From Diprion similis (Eukaryota > Arthropoda > Insecta > Hymenoptera > Diprionidae), in NCBI RefSeq assembly GCF_021155765.1, contig NC_060116.1, positions 7,688,001-7,752,000 of the forward strand: DNA of 64,000 nucleotides, read 5' to 3'. The notes beneath the pieces were generated by a model. That model saw only the letters and a program-made list of their open reading frames with translations. It was not told the origin of the DNA and did no database searches. Shown here piece after piece: positions 11,593 to 22,733 of the stretch; the stretch's first letter is position 1; each line of letters begins with the position of its first letter. The position numbers and the translations under genes are program-made.

Positions 11593-12310
11593 TGGCGAAG
11601 TTGTTAATGAAACGTCTGTAGTAACCGATTAATCCGAGGAATTATTTTCTTTGTTTCGTCGTCTTTGGGGTTGGATAGTCCTTAACGGCAGATATTTTGT
11701 TCGGGTCGGGTCTAACACCGTTTTCGCTTATTATGTGGCCTAGGTACGCCACTTCTTTTCGTAAGAGCGGGCATTTTTTGGTTTGCAGTATTAAGTTCGC
11801 TGTCTGGAGTCGCTCTGCTAGTTTCTTGAATTTAATTTCGTGTTATCTTAGATTTCGCGCATGAATAACAATATCGTCCAAATAGACAAAGGCGATGTTT
11901 CCGTCTAGTCCCGATAAAACTTGGTCCATGATCCTTTGGAAGGTCGCAGGTGCGTTTTTCAAACCGAACGGCATTCTGTTAAATTCGTAGTGATCTTTCG
12001 GTGTAGAAAATGCGGTTTCATGGCTGTCGGATGGATGCATAGGGATTTGGTGGAAACCGGATGCGAGATCAAAGATGGATAAGTATTTAGCGTTACCTAG
12101 TTGGTCCAGGATGTCCGTAATGTTTGGGAGTGGGTATGAGTCACCGATAGTTTTGTCGTTCAGTTTCCTAAAATCTATCACCATTTTCCATGGTCTGTTA
12201 CCGTCTGCGTCGGGTTTTTTCGGTACTACCCAGACGGGTGAGTTGTATGGTGATGTTGAGGATTTTATAATGTCCTGCTGTAGGAGTTTTGATACCTGTC
12301 CTCTTATTTA
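11590..12310 (-). pseudogene. Gypsy reverse transcriptase fragment
   Basis: Minus-strand translation gives a Ty3/Gypsy reverse transcriptase palm: VVPKKPDADGNRPWKMVIDF, then YPLPNITDILDQLGNAKYLS, FDLASGFHQIPM and MPFGLKNAPATFQR, with the catalytic YLDDIVIH motif near 11,865-11,890. After HARNLR an in-frame TAA (about 11855) interrupts the thumb. A second TAA occurs just before FLGLIGYYRRFI (about 11640), and the homology stops near 11,590 at the border of the duplicated segment. The N-terminal part before GQVSKLLQQDII is missing because sequence between gag and RT was deleted. This is a nonfunctional remnant. Confidence 0.88.
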
Positions 12311-13008
12311 GTCTTGGTTGCGGGATTGTTTTGTGGGGGGGAGGGGGGATTATTTTGCATCAGTTGTGGGAGGCTACCTGTGTTTTGCCATAACGTGATT
12401 CTACGTTTCAATTCTCTATCTTCTGTGATTGCGGCTTCTATAGCATTTTTTAAGGATGTAGGGTGTAAACTTGCTATTCTCGGTTCTAGTTCCGGCCTTA
12501 GTCCACAAACAAAACATTTTAAGGCATCGAGACTCGTTGCTTCGACCAAACCCAATGCATTTTCAGCACTGTATTGTTCTCTGATTGCAGTCGTAGTTTT
12601 AAAAATAATTTGTTCTGTACGCGAGCCGTACCTTAATGAAGTTTCATTTATGCCCTGTCTGAGTGTTGTCGATTCAGCCTGCCACTCGGAGATTGTTTTA
12701 CTGGGATCAAATTCTAGCGCAAGTCGGTTCAAGAGATCATCAATATGGTCGAAAGTTTGATTGCTGACTAAAAAGTCTGCGTCGCCTGTTAGTTTTGTAG
12801 TCAGTAATTTTACAAAAAGCAGATGTTCCGAAGGCCTGACGAGTGACAGTCTAAGTCGGCAATCTCGTGAAAATTTATCGAATGTAACATTAGTCCCATC
12901 GAAAGTGGGTATCGGTTTAACAGCATCGTCGGCTGATAGTTTTGCAATGTCTGAGTTATTAGAGTTCCGGTTTAGTGCACTAGAGTTCGTATCGTTGTCG
13001 CCTGGCAT
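12304..13008 (-). pseudogene. Gypsy gag, C-terminally truncated (234 aa)
   Basis: An open frame of 234 residues on the minus strand directly after the leader. It has a Ser/Asn-rich start, the gag-like IPTFDGTNVTFDKFSRDCR and EWQAESTTLRQG segments, and a C-terminal arginine-rich helix followed by Gln/Pro/Asn-rich sequence. It stops at TAA 12304-12306, where reverse transcriptase sequence begins within a few bases in another frame. The nucleocapsid zinc knuckle and protease expected at this point are absent, so an internal deletion joined gag to RT. Position after the LTR and primer site supports the gag assignment; the subfamily is not certain. Confidence 0.7.
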
Positions 13009-13630
13009 TATGATAGTCTCGATCGAGATTCTTGGTCTAAATATGTGTTCCTAGTTAGGTAAACTTACAAAAAGATGATAGAACTTAGAGAAGGTGACGT
13101 GGTACAGGGGTGATATATCTTGGGGTGTTGTCGTCGTGGGTCTGCGTTGTACTGGGTGTCGTGAAGAATGAAGGTGTCCAGTCGAACAGGGATACAATCC
13201 TCGTTGTAGCAGCAGGAAATAGCTAATTGTTGGATTCAGATGAATCTTTGTGGGGCAGATGCCTTTGAGGTTCAGCAGGAAGCAGCAGGTCAGTAGTTTT
13301 GGCGTTTGAGTGACTCTGAGATTTTTGGTTATTGCCAGATTGGAATCGTCGGAAATACGTTGTAAATAGAATATGACTTTCTTAAAGGTATCGTCAACAC
13401 TGTCACAAGTTTCGAAGAATTTTGGTGTCACGTAGCGTTAATTCTGTGTTTATTTCACAGAATTCGTAAAATTTTAAACGGATCACACAATTTTTTGAAT
13501 TCACGAGTAGTCGTAGAGCAGGAACAAAATATGTCGATGAGGTGTCAAAATCACTAGTATATCAAAAAGCACTATTTACGTAACAAAGACGTGAAGGATT
13601 GAATCACTGAATTCCGGGAAAGCGAAGACC

Positions 13631-13646
13631 ACCGCTAGCCACCAAA
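13631..13646 (-). other. Retrotransposon primer binding site
   Basis: Read on the minus strand, TGGTGGCTAGCGGT begins two bases after the LTR end (TGTAACG at 13647 on the plus strand). On the plus strand this reads ACCGCTAGCCACCA, like a tRNA acceptor end terminating in CCA, as expected for a minus-strand primer site. I did not identify the tRNA. Confidence 0.6.
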
Positions 13647-14760
13647 TGTAACGACTTGCTTGTCGGATATTCCCGGGCGGTAAGGAATAGCCGTTTGGTT
13701 CTACTCCGCTTTTACACTATTGTAGTAACCGGGAATGTAGTGAGTATTTGACGATTCTAGTTATAGCTTTTTATTCGATGGGTACAGTTTAAGAGGTGGA
13801 TCAGAAGTGAAGTAGCGAGTCGAGAGCGAAGCGAGAGTCAGTGCAGAAAAGCAGGGTGCATAGTCAGGGTTCTGGGAACGAGAGGAGATAGTCAGGTGTG
13901 GACAGGATGTATCGGAGATAGTGTAGTCGGATGAAATGGAGAGTATCACTGATAAGTGGGACGAAGAATGAGTGGTGAGTGTGAAGAAGGGCTGAGCACG
14001 TAACAGGTATAGTACATAAAATAATCAAAAAGTGATGTATGTATTGTCGAAGCTTCTTCATTGCGAAGTTGTCTCGTATTTTCGTATATACATTTTCTGA
14101 GGCTAGGGGGGATAAAGGGATACGATTTTCGGAATGAAGAACTCGCATTTAAGCTATCGAATTTTCTACGTTTATTAGCTCTTGTGGGAAAAGCCTTGTG
14201 GCATAAAAACCCACGAAGTTGTGACAATAGCGTATTTGCGTATGTGAGTGTTTATAGAGCACGTTTGGTCCGTGCTATTGCGATCTCGCACCTTAACGTG
14301 TGATTGTTTGTATTTAATTTCTGGTTTGCGTGTTACTTTCGAGTGAGTGTTTGTGATGCCCTTTACCGTGGATTTGTCAGCTGTTGCTGTCCTCTTTTTG
14401 GTAAGGGGTGCATAGTCAAAGGTCGGAGAATCTAGAACCACACGGCCGCTCACCTCGACTGAGAGTCGGAGAGTCTAGAACCGCATGGTTGTTCACCTCG
14501 ACTATTGACCATCGTATATGTTTATTTTGCTCAGTAGAGCCGTGTGTGAGAGAGTCCGGAGCCATCCTCGCTCGGAGAAAGACCGTGATGAACTGAACCA
14601 AAATGTAGATTGCGCGCCCCCCTCCTCGCCCAAACGAGATTCGGAATTCTCGGTGATTCGAATCAATCGGGCGCGGCAGTTTGGAGATCGCAATAGTCCG
14701 AACGAAAATTATTCTTATTCACTAAACATGTATGAATATTTAAATTTGATTCACACGACA
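13647..14760 (-). repeat. Solo-side LTR of the Gypsy element
   Basis: The inner edge is clear: TGTAACG at 13647 next to the primer site. The outer edge is not. Possible CA ends fall at about 14729 and 14760, giving an LTR of roughly 1.1 kb. It includes a two-unit tandem repeat (14422-14503) and no coding sequence. The partner LTR is absent from the other side, so its length cannot be measured by self-comparison. Confidence 0.55.
14422..14503. repeat. Two 39-bp tandem repeats in the LTR
   Basis: Units 14422-14460 and 14465-14503 both begin GTCGGAGA, contain TCTAGAACC and end CACCTCGACT. They are separated by GAGA and differ at about seven positions. Tandem units like this are common in LTR regulatory regions; function is unknown. 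Confidence 0.8.
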
Positions 14761-15656
14761 TAAAATGTTTAATGATGTTGACGTCGTTATTAATAATTAC
14801 TTTAAATACGATAATCGTAACTGATATAAATACGTCGTGTATGAAAAAAAAAAAATGTATATTAAAAATCAGAAAAAATGTTATAAAAATGTTTCGCAAT
14901 TAGTTTAAAAATAATATATATTGGATGAAAAATAAAAAATGGTGTAATCAAAAATAGTTAAGTGATTTTACTAATTACGTTTTATTTCATTAGACATTAA
15001 CAAAAGAATAAAGCATAGCATTAAAATATAATGTGTAACTGATTATCCATTTCCGTTCAAGCGTCTTCGTTTTCCTGTGAAGGTATTATTTGCTATGATC
15101 ATCTACAAGTCACAATATTTTAGAATTGGTTGTTCTATTGAATTAGGAAATTCGAACTGGTGACGAATGTGGTGATATTGTTTATTTTTACCTGCAGGCA
15201 TATATTTTTACTACTTCATATCCCACGATGAGATCGTTTATTCGTCAGTTTAATGTAAAAGGTACGATTCGATATAACCATGAACAAGTCACAGGGTCAA
15301 TCGTTCGAAAACTACATCACGCCGTACTGCCCGTGGATAATTTTTGTGACAATTCTTAAATAAATAAAAAATAAAGAAATTCATACCAGATTGAGATACA
15401 ATCTGATAAATTGACGATTCAGAAAAAAACCAACCCCACAAAAATCATTTGCGAAAAAAAAAAATTGAAAAAATTTAATTGATCAACATATAATATACGC
15501 AGTCTCGGAAAATATAAGTTAACGCAAATGGCTAAGCGGTCACCTATCCAAGTACGCGCATGCCTAGCTGTACGGCATAAATAAAATGGACGTATATAAG
15601 CGCTGCAGCGCCGACAAGCTATCAAGCGCGCGCGATAGCGCGCGTGCTGATCCTAG
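14761..15656. other. AT-rich spacer between Gypsy LTR and duplication copy B
   Basis: Very AT-rich (poly-A/T runs at 14844-14856 and 15455-15465) with no gene. A GC-only patch at 15626-15645 holds CGCGCGATAGCGCGCG, a short palindrome with a GATA-type loop, about 12 bases before the start of copy B. The rest is unassigned. Confidence 0.5.
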
Positions 15657-15954
15657 TCCATGAGTAAAAAAACCTTTGGATATATATAGTACGTGTCGGT
15701 TAAAATGTTAAGCCTCGGAATTTATGGGTTGTCATGTGCGTCGTGTAATATTTTGTATAATTTGGAAAATAGTAGACCATTTAGATTCTTATAGGATAAG
15801 GGGCGGTGCAGCTTTTAGTGGTATAAGTGGTGGGAGCACTGAATAGTAGACGTTTACTCAAACCTTTATCTAAAGCACTTAGGCTCAATCACGATGACAT
15901 AACGTGGCAAATTATGCGCGCGCAGCTAAGCCGGCACGTATGAATATATTGAAC

Positions 15955-16000
15955 TTGACGTTACGTAAGAACACCCAAAAAGTCTCAAGTGGTTAGTGCA
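15955..16000 (+). promoter_or_regulatory. Core promoter of EcKL gene 5 (TATA further eroded)
   Basis: Equivalent of the gene 4 promoter: TTGACGTTACGTAAG (TATA position 15962-15969) and GGTTAGTG initiator (15991-15998). The gene 4 TACATAAG has become TACGTAAG, so no TATA-like core remains, while the initiator is unchanged. Confidence 0.45.
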
Positions 16001-16412
16001 TAACGTACCTTCTGCGCATCAGTCACAACTACGCGAGATGCGAAGATCGTGGTTCTGCTGAATAGTCGGTATTTTCTTTCTATTCGTGCTGCGTCAAGTA
16101 TGTAATTATAGTTGTGTACGCGGAAGTCAGGTTCGTGTTAAATTAGAACTACCCATTCTTTTCTTCGTTCGGTCAAGGATTTCATAAAACGATTAACACA
16201 AACACAAACGCGTAGCCGAAAAGCTGATGTAGTCCGTGATATATAGTTTGGTATCATCTGCATTTTTTTAATTGCACGATAAATAAAAGACCGCGAGATT
16301 GCGTGATAAATAAAACACATCACGATCTAGGGTATAAACTCAACTATCTAGAGTTTCAATCGTTACTCGTAACACTACTTAGAAGCAGAAAAGGTATTCA
16401 TAGTACTCAGCA

Positions 16413-18141
16413 ATGGCAGTGGAGCAACCGGATTGGCTTGACGCGTATTACGTGCAAAAAGTTCTGCGAAAAGCTGAAATGGACGAATCCATCGAGGTCT
16501 TTGGAATCACAGTGAAACCAGCCACGGCCAAGGGGGATAATTGTACCAGCGATATGCATCGTGTCAGTGTAGAATTTTCCCGCGGTCAGAAAGATCGCCG
16601 AATTCAGGAGATGCGATCCATCATAGTGAAAGTCGCCCCTCAAGATCTTCGAGAAAAATTGGTAACCATTCAAACATCGCCAATCACTACAAATTCGAAT
16701 AGATTGTTTCTGTTTACTATTAGTTAATTAACTTTGCAGATAGAGAGTATGGGAATTTTCGACATCGAGTTGTCAATGATGTCAACTACGCTGCCAAAGA
16801 TGCAGGAAATCCTCGGAACATTTTTTACGGAACCTCTAGGTGCACGGTGTTTGTACCATCAGATTGAGAAACCAACTCATATAGTCATCGAGGACCTGAC
16901 TCCAAAGGGATTCAAAATGGCTCATCGCCGATTAGGCCTGGACCTAAGCCACTCTGTACTCGTTGTTCGAAATCTCGCTAGATTTCACGCTTCTTCAATT
17001 GCGCTCAGAGAAAAGGTTAGAGGATAATCTGCACCTTGTACGTTACAAATACTTTTTCTAATAATAGGTAATTTGCTTGAAAATTAATTTCAAACACTCT
17101 TCATAAATTCAGTATATTCACGAATCGCCGCAAGTTTTATGAAAAAATTTCTTAACATATGTTAAGCTCAGGATCTGAAAGCAATTGACAAGTATAAGAA
17201 AGGAATCTTCCACAAGGATCATCCAATCGAGATAAGGAAGCTGCTCAACGCAAACGTAAGATCCCTTGCAAAAGAGACAGCGAATTGGTCTGAGCTCAAT
17301 CCACGGTAATCATTCGGAATATTTCAACTTCAGTCGGTATCATTTGTCCAAAGCAGGACGTTATTTTGATTATCGAATGATCCGACACTCTTGTTCTGTA
17401 GAATTCCAGAAAAACTTCTCAAGCTTTTCGACGTTATGTATGAGAAGGCATGCGAGGTTACTCTCTATCGTGAGGATGATTTTAATGTTCTCAATCACGG
17501 CGATTTGTGGGTGAACAACGTGATGTTTCGCTATGACAACGATCAGAAGCCGGTGGACCACATATTTGTGAGTAAATTCAGGTTATACTCTATCGTTCGA
17601 CACGAAATATTTAGCTGATCGTGCATTGTTGTGATTTGCGTGCAGCCTCTGAGCCATCTCTTAGTCGTACTTTAATTAAACATGGAAGAACACGTGTTCT
17701 AGCAATACATTGCGATTAATTTTTTCACGTCAATTATAGGTGGATTTTCAATTTTGTCATTGGGGCTCACCAACAGAAGATCTTCTTTTCTTTTTTGGCT
17801 CAAGTTTATCCGACGATGTCCGAGTTCAGCATCGCGATTCACTTATACGCGAATATCAAGCCACCTTAACCACCACGATATCCAAACTAAAGTGCAAAAC
17901 GGAACCTCTCAGCTTCGAAAACCTACAAGCACTATTGGAAAGAAGAGCTTTTTACGAAGTGATTGCTTCGATTACAAAATTAGCAAGTGTTGTTTTCGAA
18001 GAAGGGGAAGAATTTGATTTCGAAGAAAAAATGAAAGTTGGTGAAGAATACGTCCACCCAGGTTATCGAGGTAAGAACTACAGGAAAATCATGACTAGAC
18101 TCCTACCGTTGTACGATAGTATGGGATTGTTGGACATGTAA
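16413..18141 (+). CDS. EcKL (ecdysteroid kinase-like) gene 5, recent duplicate of gene 4
   Basis: EcKL/CHK-type kinase, 408 residues, exons 16413-16661, 16740-17015, 17172-17305, 17402-17567, 17740-18141, all GT-AG. Catalytic Asp254 (NHGDLWVNN), Asp277 (VDFQ) and Lys73 are intact. Compared with gene 4, the glycine-rich segment reads KGDNCTSDMHR, so Tyr44 is Cys. Exon 2 has only three base changes, at its 5' end. Exon 5 has about 20 changes, most altering amino acids (for example Leu to Phe and Tyr to Phe early in the exon, Cys to Tyr, and Ile to Lys twice). AATAAA at 18180-18185 is the likely poly(A) signal. It seems functional and diverging in its C-lobe, where family members bind substrate. 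Confidence 0.92.
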
Positions 18142-20090
18142 GTGTTTGCAGCGATCATCGGGAGCTCCAGTGTACCCTGAATAAATGCTGTAATTAAGAG
18201 AAAATTAACCAGCCTTACTGATTCTATCATGAGTGAGCACACATCGATGTATGCAACACATCGAGTTGCACGCTAGATAATGAATAACAACTAAATACAA
18301 GTCAAACGTGTGAGAAGACATGCCGATCGTAGTTTTAATAATTTCACTATAGATGTGATGTCGGTCTAATTACAGAGAATTACAGAAAATTCAATCAATT
18401 GAATGATTTGGAGATAGAAGGATGAGCCGAAGAATAAGATACTGTAGAGATTTGCTTTCATCAATATCTGGCCTTGGGCTGGAGTGTTTGTATGAGCTTG
18501 GAAAATGAATTCTAGGTAGTTAGTACAGCTCAGATCTAAATGACCTCGTCCAAAGATTAGCTTAGAAATGCATGCATTCTTACAGGCAATTGTATTATTT
18601 TGGATAGCTGAATTGATTGTTTTTTCGTTACAAACTGATCACGCAACCAAGTCTATCACACGTACAATAGTCACCGGATGCTGGCCTACCTACCAGAAAT
18701 ATGTCACGACGAAATTACATCATAGTACTGAAATTGGGCGGAACTAACGACAATGCCGCCACAAGCATGTGCGTAACCAACTGTAAATGAATTTTATAAA
18801 ACGGTTTAGTCGCCAACATGAAACGAATTGAAAAAAATCATATTCCTTTTTTTGTACCAAACGTGTGAGTCATACTTACTACATAAATTCGTATTTCTGT
18901 AAGCATAAAATATTGTTTGTGTCAAATAAATGTTTTTCACAGTTCCTTCGCATTAGTCTTCTTTGCATTATTATATACCCAAATGTGTATGTAAAATAGA
19001 ACTCGACTCACGTATTTACAAGCAGTATTACTTCAGTGATTGTGTGTTGTTCTCCCTTGAGATAAAAAAAACCATCATGTTATTCCATGCCAATTACGCG
19101 AGAAGCCCGCATTCGCCTCACAATCAGATATTTCTGCCGTGTTCTTTGCTCCGCACTCGCGTGCGTTTAATTGGCATCACATTGGTGTAAGTGTCTGAAT
19201 TTACGACGAAATTTTCGAGCGATTTGAGCGATTGGTATTTCGAAAGACTTGAATGAAAATATCGTGATCAGGCATAAACTAATCTTCAACGAAATATTAA
19301 TACTACTTTGTTGACATTGCCACGATATTCCACTGCATGATTATCATGTATAAAAAAAAAACAGTAAAATTTTAAATCTTCGAGTAAGCCGATTGCGGAA
19401 TAGTGAATACCTTCATTCAGAAGGAACTTAATGTTGAATTTACATGAAGACTGCAAGACTAAAACCAGGCGTTAATATTATGACGAGGATTGATAAGCTG
19501 CGGAATCGGCACTCCATTCGCTCCGGCGTTTCACAGAACTAAATCGAACTGTCAAGGCCTTATGCACAGAGTGCATTGTGATTGGCGTCAAACACTCACG
19601 CAAACATCGATTCATTTCGATCACGTTGCATATTTACGTACACCACGATTTCTCGTACGACGTACAAACGCAGCTGCACTAAAGCTCAGTCAGTGCAATC
19701 GGCGGACACGCTATCCTCCGTAAAGCCTAATGTGCACCGTATATTTTGAATTGACACTTCAAGTCCTCCAAAGAAGAGCAAATTGATGCAAACGAGGTGA
19801 AGTTGACAGCTCAGCACGGCCAGGGACCTTAGATCGACATTTGAAAGCTACTGTCACGGGCCCAACAAGAAGAGGACAAAAGCTTATCACGGATTTGGAC
19901 AATATATGGTCGGATTCTTCATTATCAATTTGCATTATTGTCCCAGTTCATTATCTCAACTGTATACGTTTTCAAACAACCAGGAAACAGAAATACTAAT
20001 TATATATTTGACGAGAGACTCTGACGGATTGACATTACCTGCTAAATGACAATGTAGTTGTAAATTATGCATGGCACATGATTACAGCAG
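18142..20090. other. 3' flank of gene 5 and spacer to gene 6
   Basis: Up to 19108 this is the duplicated 3' flank. From there to the gene 6 promoter it is unique spacer with no family-like or other credible ORF. The frame at 19490-19723 has no recognisable motif. Confidence 0.55.
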
Positions 20091-20104
20091 TCGTGCAAAT
20101 GGAG

Positions 20105-20146
20105 GCGTATAAGTATCGCGAAAAGGCTGCGTGCCGTTTCAGTGCT
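20105..20146 (+). promoter_or_regulatory. TATA/initiator core promoter of EcKL gene 6
   Basis: GTATAAGTA (20107-20115) lies 33 bases before the A of TTTCAGTGC (20141), an exact match to the arthropod TCAGT initiator. The start codon of gene 6 is 250 bases downstream. Spacing and motif match are good; no transcript evidence is available. Confidence 0.6.
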
Positions 20147-20390
20147 ATGCATTGACAGCTCAAATACCGTGTTTCAACTCTTCGCCATCAGACGGGTTTT
20201 CTTTCGAATGTAAATAATACTAATTTTCAAGTGAATCGCACTCTTTTCTCTGTTGATTTGCTATATTACACTTTCTGTTGAAGAAAAATTTGCAACCGTA
20301 CGAAGGTAAGATACGACAGAAATTCCTTACCACCGACGAGTGGGAACTGAAGTTATATCGAGCAACCGCATCGGTATTCACACCTTCACG

Positions 20391-22733
20391 ATGGACGTTC
20401 CGACGTGGTTGAACTCGTGTTACGTGCAAGCGGTCCTACGAAAAGCTGAGAAAGATGATTCCATCGAAGTGACCAGTATGACCGTGAAGCCAGCCACGGC
20501 CAAGGGTGACAATTATACGAGCGACATGCATCGCATCACCCTGGTCTTCTCACGGACACTCGAAGATCACCAAGTCACGGAGACGAGGTCTGTCATTGCG
20601 AAACTAGCACCCCAGGGCGGTTCTCGGGAGGAAATGGTAGTATCGTGAAAAGTTTGACGGTCAAGGTAGGGGGGGACTTTGGCGAAATTCTAGTGAAATA
20701 TGACAAAAGCAAAAAAATTCAATTCATTTATAAAGTAATAAACTAGACGCCTTAGAAAACAACAGTGAAAATGTCCTTTCCAAGATATTTAGTCGATGTT
20801 AGTAAGTGTTTCGACAAAAAAAATTATAACCTTGTACGAGTAAAGTTGATGCGCAAGTAAAGTTTCGAAGAAGTCTTAGAAAAATATACATAAATTTCGA
20901 ATCACTCGACTTATGAAGCTCAAATTCACATCGGATTGCAATTACAAGGTTCTCCGCAGATAGCAAAGAGCCATTCGACCAGTGATTTGAAACTTGAACT
21001 TCACCGAGGTTCCCCCCTTGAAGAGTCCTCGGAAATGTCAACTTGGTGAAGATCATTATTCTTGATCACAATTTTCCGCTCCTAAACAGATATCAGAGGG
21101 TGGATTTTTCGCGGTAGAAATGTCAATGATGTCAAAAACTCTGCCAATTATGCAGCAGATTCTTACCAAGTCAGGCAAGACTGCGTCACTAGCGGCGCGG
21201 TGTCTGCATGTCCAATACGAGAAGCCAGTGCACCTGATAGTCGAAGACCTTGCACCCGCCGGATTCAGAATGGCTGATCGCCAGAAAGGTCTTGATCTGG
21301 ACCACTGTTTACTCGCAATTCGGAATTTAGCCATTTTCCACGCGAGTTCGGTAGCTCTCGCCGAAAAGGTGAGAAACTTTACTTATAAGTGTGAAAGGCG
21401 AGATCCGTTGGAGCATTTTTTTTTTTTGTTAGGTGAAAATTTTTCACATCTCAATATTTTTCTGAGTCGAAACTTGTTTTATACTTATTTTACAAGCCTG
21501 ATTTGCGCGATAGTTTGAACATTTTATACATCACATGAAAGACATAAGTGCTTGAACAAATTTCTGGTCTTCGCTAAATAAAATCATTATTTTCCACTTT
21601 CCGAATTCAAGGATCTCGAAGCTGTATCAAAGTACACCAGAGGAATGTTTCACGAAGATCACCCATCTTCGATGATTGAATTTTTCAAAGCAGGCACGAG
21701 AACCCTAGCAGAAGAGGTTGAAAAGTGGATCGAACTCAGTCCAAGGTAAAAAAAAAGAAAAAAACCAGGCACCCCTTGGAGTAGGTACAGACTGTTCGAT
21801 TGCAAGCTTGTTAAAATAAGAAAATCACACCCATTACGTAGGATTCATGAAAAAATGTCCAAGTTATCCGAAGTTGTCTATGAAAAAGCATGCGAAGTTA
21901 CACATTTTCGAGAAGATGATTTCAACGTCATCAACCACGGTGATTTCTGGGTGAACAATATGCTGTTCCGCTACGATGAACGGCAGAAGCTGGCTGATCA
22001 AATATTCGTGAGTACAAAATTCTAAACTGAACTCCCAATATTGACTCTAATTCAAGATGCGCTCTAGCTGACCAAGGTGAGTAAAGTAAATGAAAAGTTT
22101 ATGCGATGCTCGTGTATGTATTCGAATTTGAGTTCTACGTCGTAAGAACGTATCATGCGACAGTGAAAAATTAGGCGATTAAGATTAAGCGAATTATTTA
22201 ACATCCATGAATCATGGAACGTTTCTGTCGAATCAAGGCTGACTTTGGTGAACAGCAACCAAGCAGTTTCACCGATCAAGCATGACCTTCGCACAGCATT
22301 AATTCGCACTCATTCATATTAATTGCAGGTAGACTTTCAATTTTCCCACTACGGTTCACCGTCAACGGATATCCTGTACTTTTTTGGTACCAGCCCGTCC
22401 GAAGAAGTTCGAACACACCATCGTGAATTCGTTTTGCGCGAATACCACCGCACGCTAACCGGTACCATGACTCAGCTGAAGTGCACCACAGAGCCACCGA
22501 GCTTCGACGATCTTCAGGATGTATTGAGGAAGCGTGCTTTCTGCGAGGCTATAGCAACGTTCACTATATTGCCGCTTGTTTTGGTCGATAAAAGCAACGC
22601 CAAAAGTTTAGACGAAATGATATCGGTGAATGGAAAATATGAGAATCCGGCCTATAAGGGGGATTCGTATCAGAAGTTGATGACTAGACTTCTACCATTG
22701 TTCGACGGCATGGGATTGCTGGACGTAATGTGA
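20391..22733 (+). CDS. EcKL (ecdysteroid kinase-like) gene 6
   Basis: EcKL/CHK-type kinase of 409 residues in five GT-AG exons: 20391-20636, 21090-21368, 21612-21745, 21842-22007, 22329-22733. The ATG chosen gives MDVPTWLNSCYVQ, aligned with MDTQTWLDTDYVQ of gene 2. KGDNYTSDMHR and VIAKLAPQ supply the nucleotide-binding elements. The hinge is HLIVEDLAP; the catalytic loop NVINHGDFWVNN (Asp254) has Ile where others have Leu; VDFQ begins exon 5. Exon 2 is one codon longer than in gene 2, as in gene 3. The C-terminus has an extra Met (GLLDVM). Intron 1 (453 bases) is longer than the 65-93 bases of genes 2-5. YGSP and LPLVLVDKS place it with genes 2 and 3. Confidence 0.92.

Larger units (their letters stand above)
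11590..14760 (-). mobile_element. Truncated, decayed Ty3/Gypsy LTR retrotransposon
   Basis: On the minus strand, from high to low coordinates: an LTR (right edge unresolved, about 14.45-14.76 kb; left edge TGTAACG at 13647), a primer-binding-site-like sequence (CCACCA on the plus strand at 13639-13644), a leader of about 640 bases, a truncated gag (13008-12304), and a reverse transcriptase fragment to about 11,590. Protease, the zinc knuckle of gag, RNase H, integrase and the second LTR are absent. The RT is in a different frame from gag and has in-frame stops near 11855 and 11640. The element cannot move by itself. It fills the gap between the two copies of the duplicated EcKL segment. Confidence 0.85.
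15657..19108 (+). repeat. Segmental duplication copy B (carries EcKL gene 5)
   Basis: Second copy of the 3.4-kb segment at 8,158-11,592, same orientation. Differences are mainly point changes, plus small indels. One adds GATAAATAAAAGA near 16268, which repeats the GATAAATAAAA found about 25 bases downstream. The copy ends near CCAATTACGCGAGAAGCCC at 19108 and passes into unrelated sequence. Confidence 0.9.

Noticed and set aside
12314-13054. Plus-strand ORFs of 148 and 97 codons
   Set aside because: Antisense shadows of the minus-strand gag frame.
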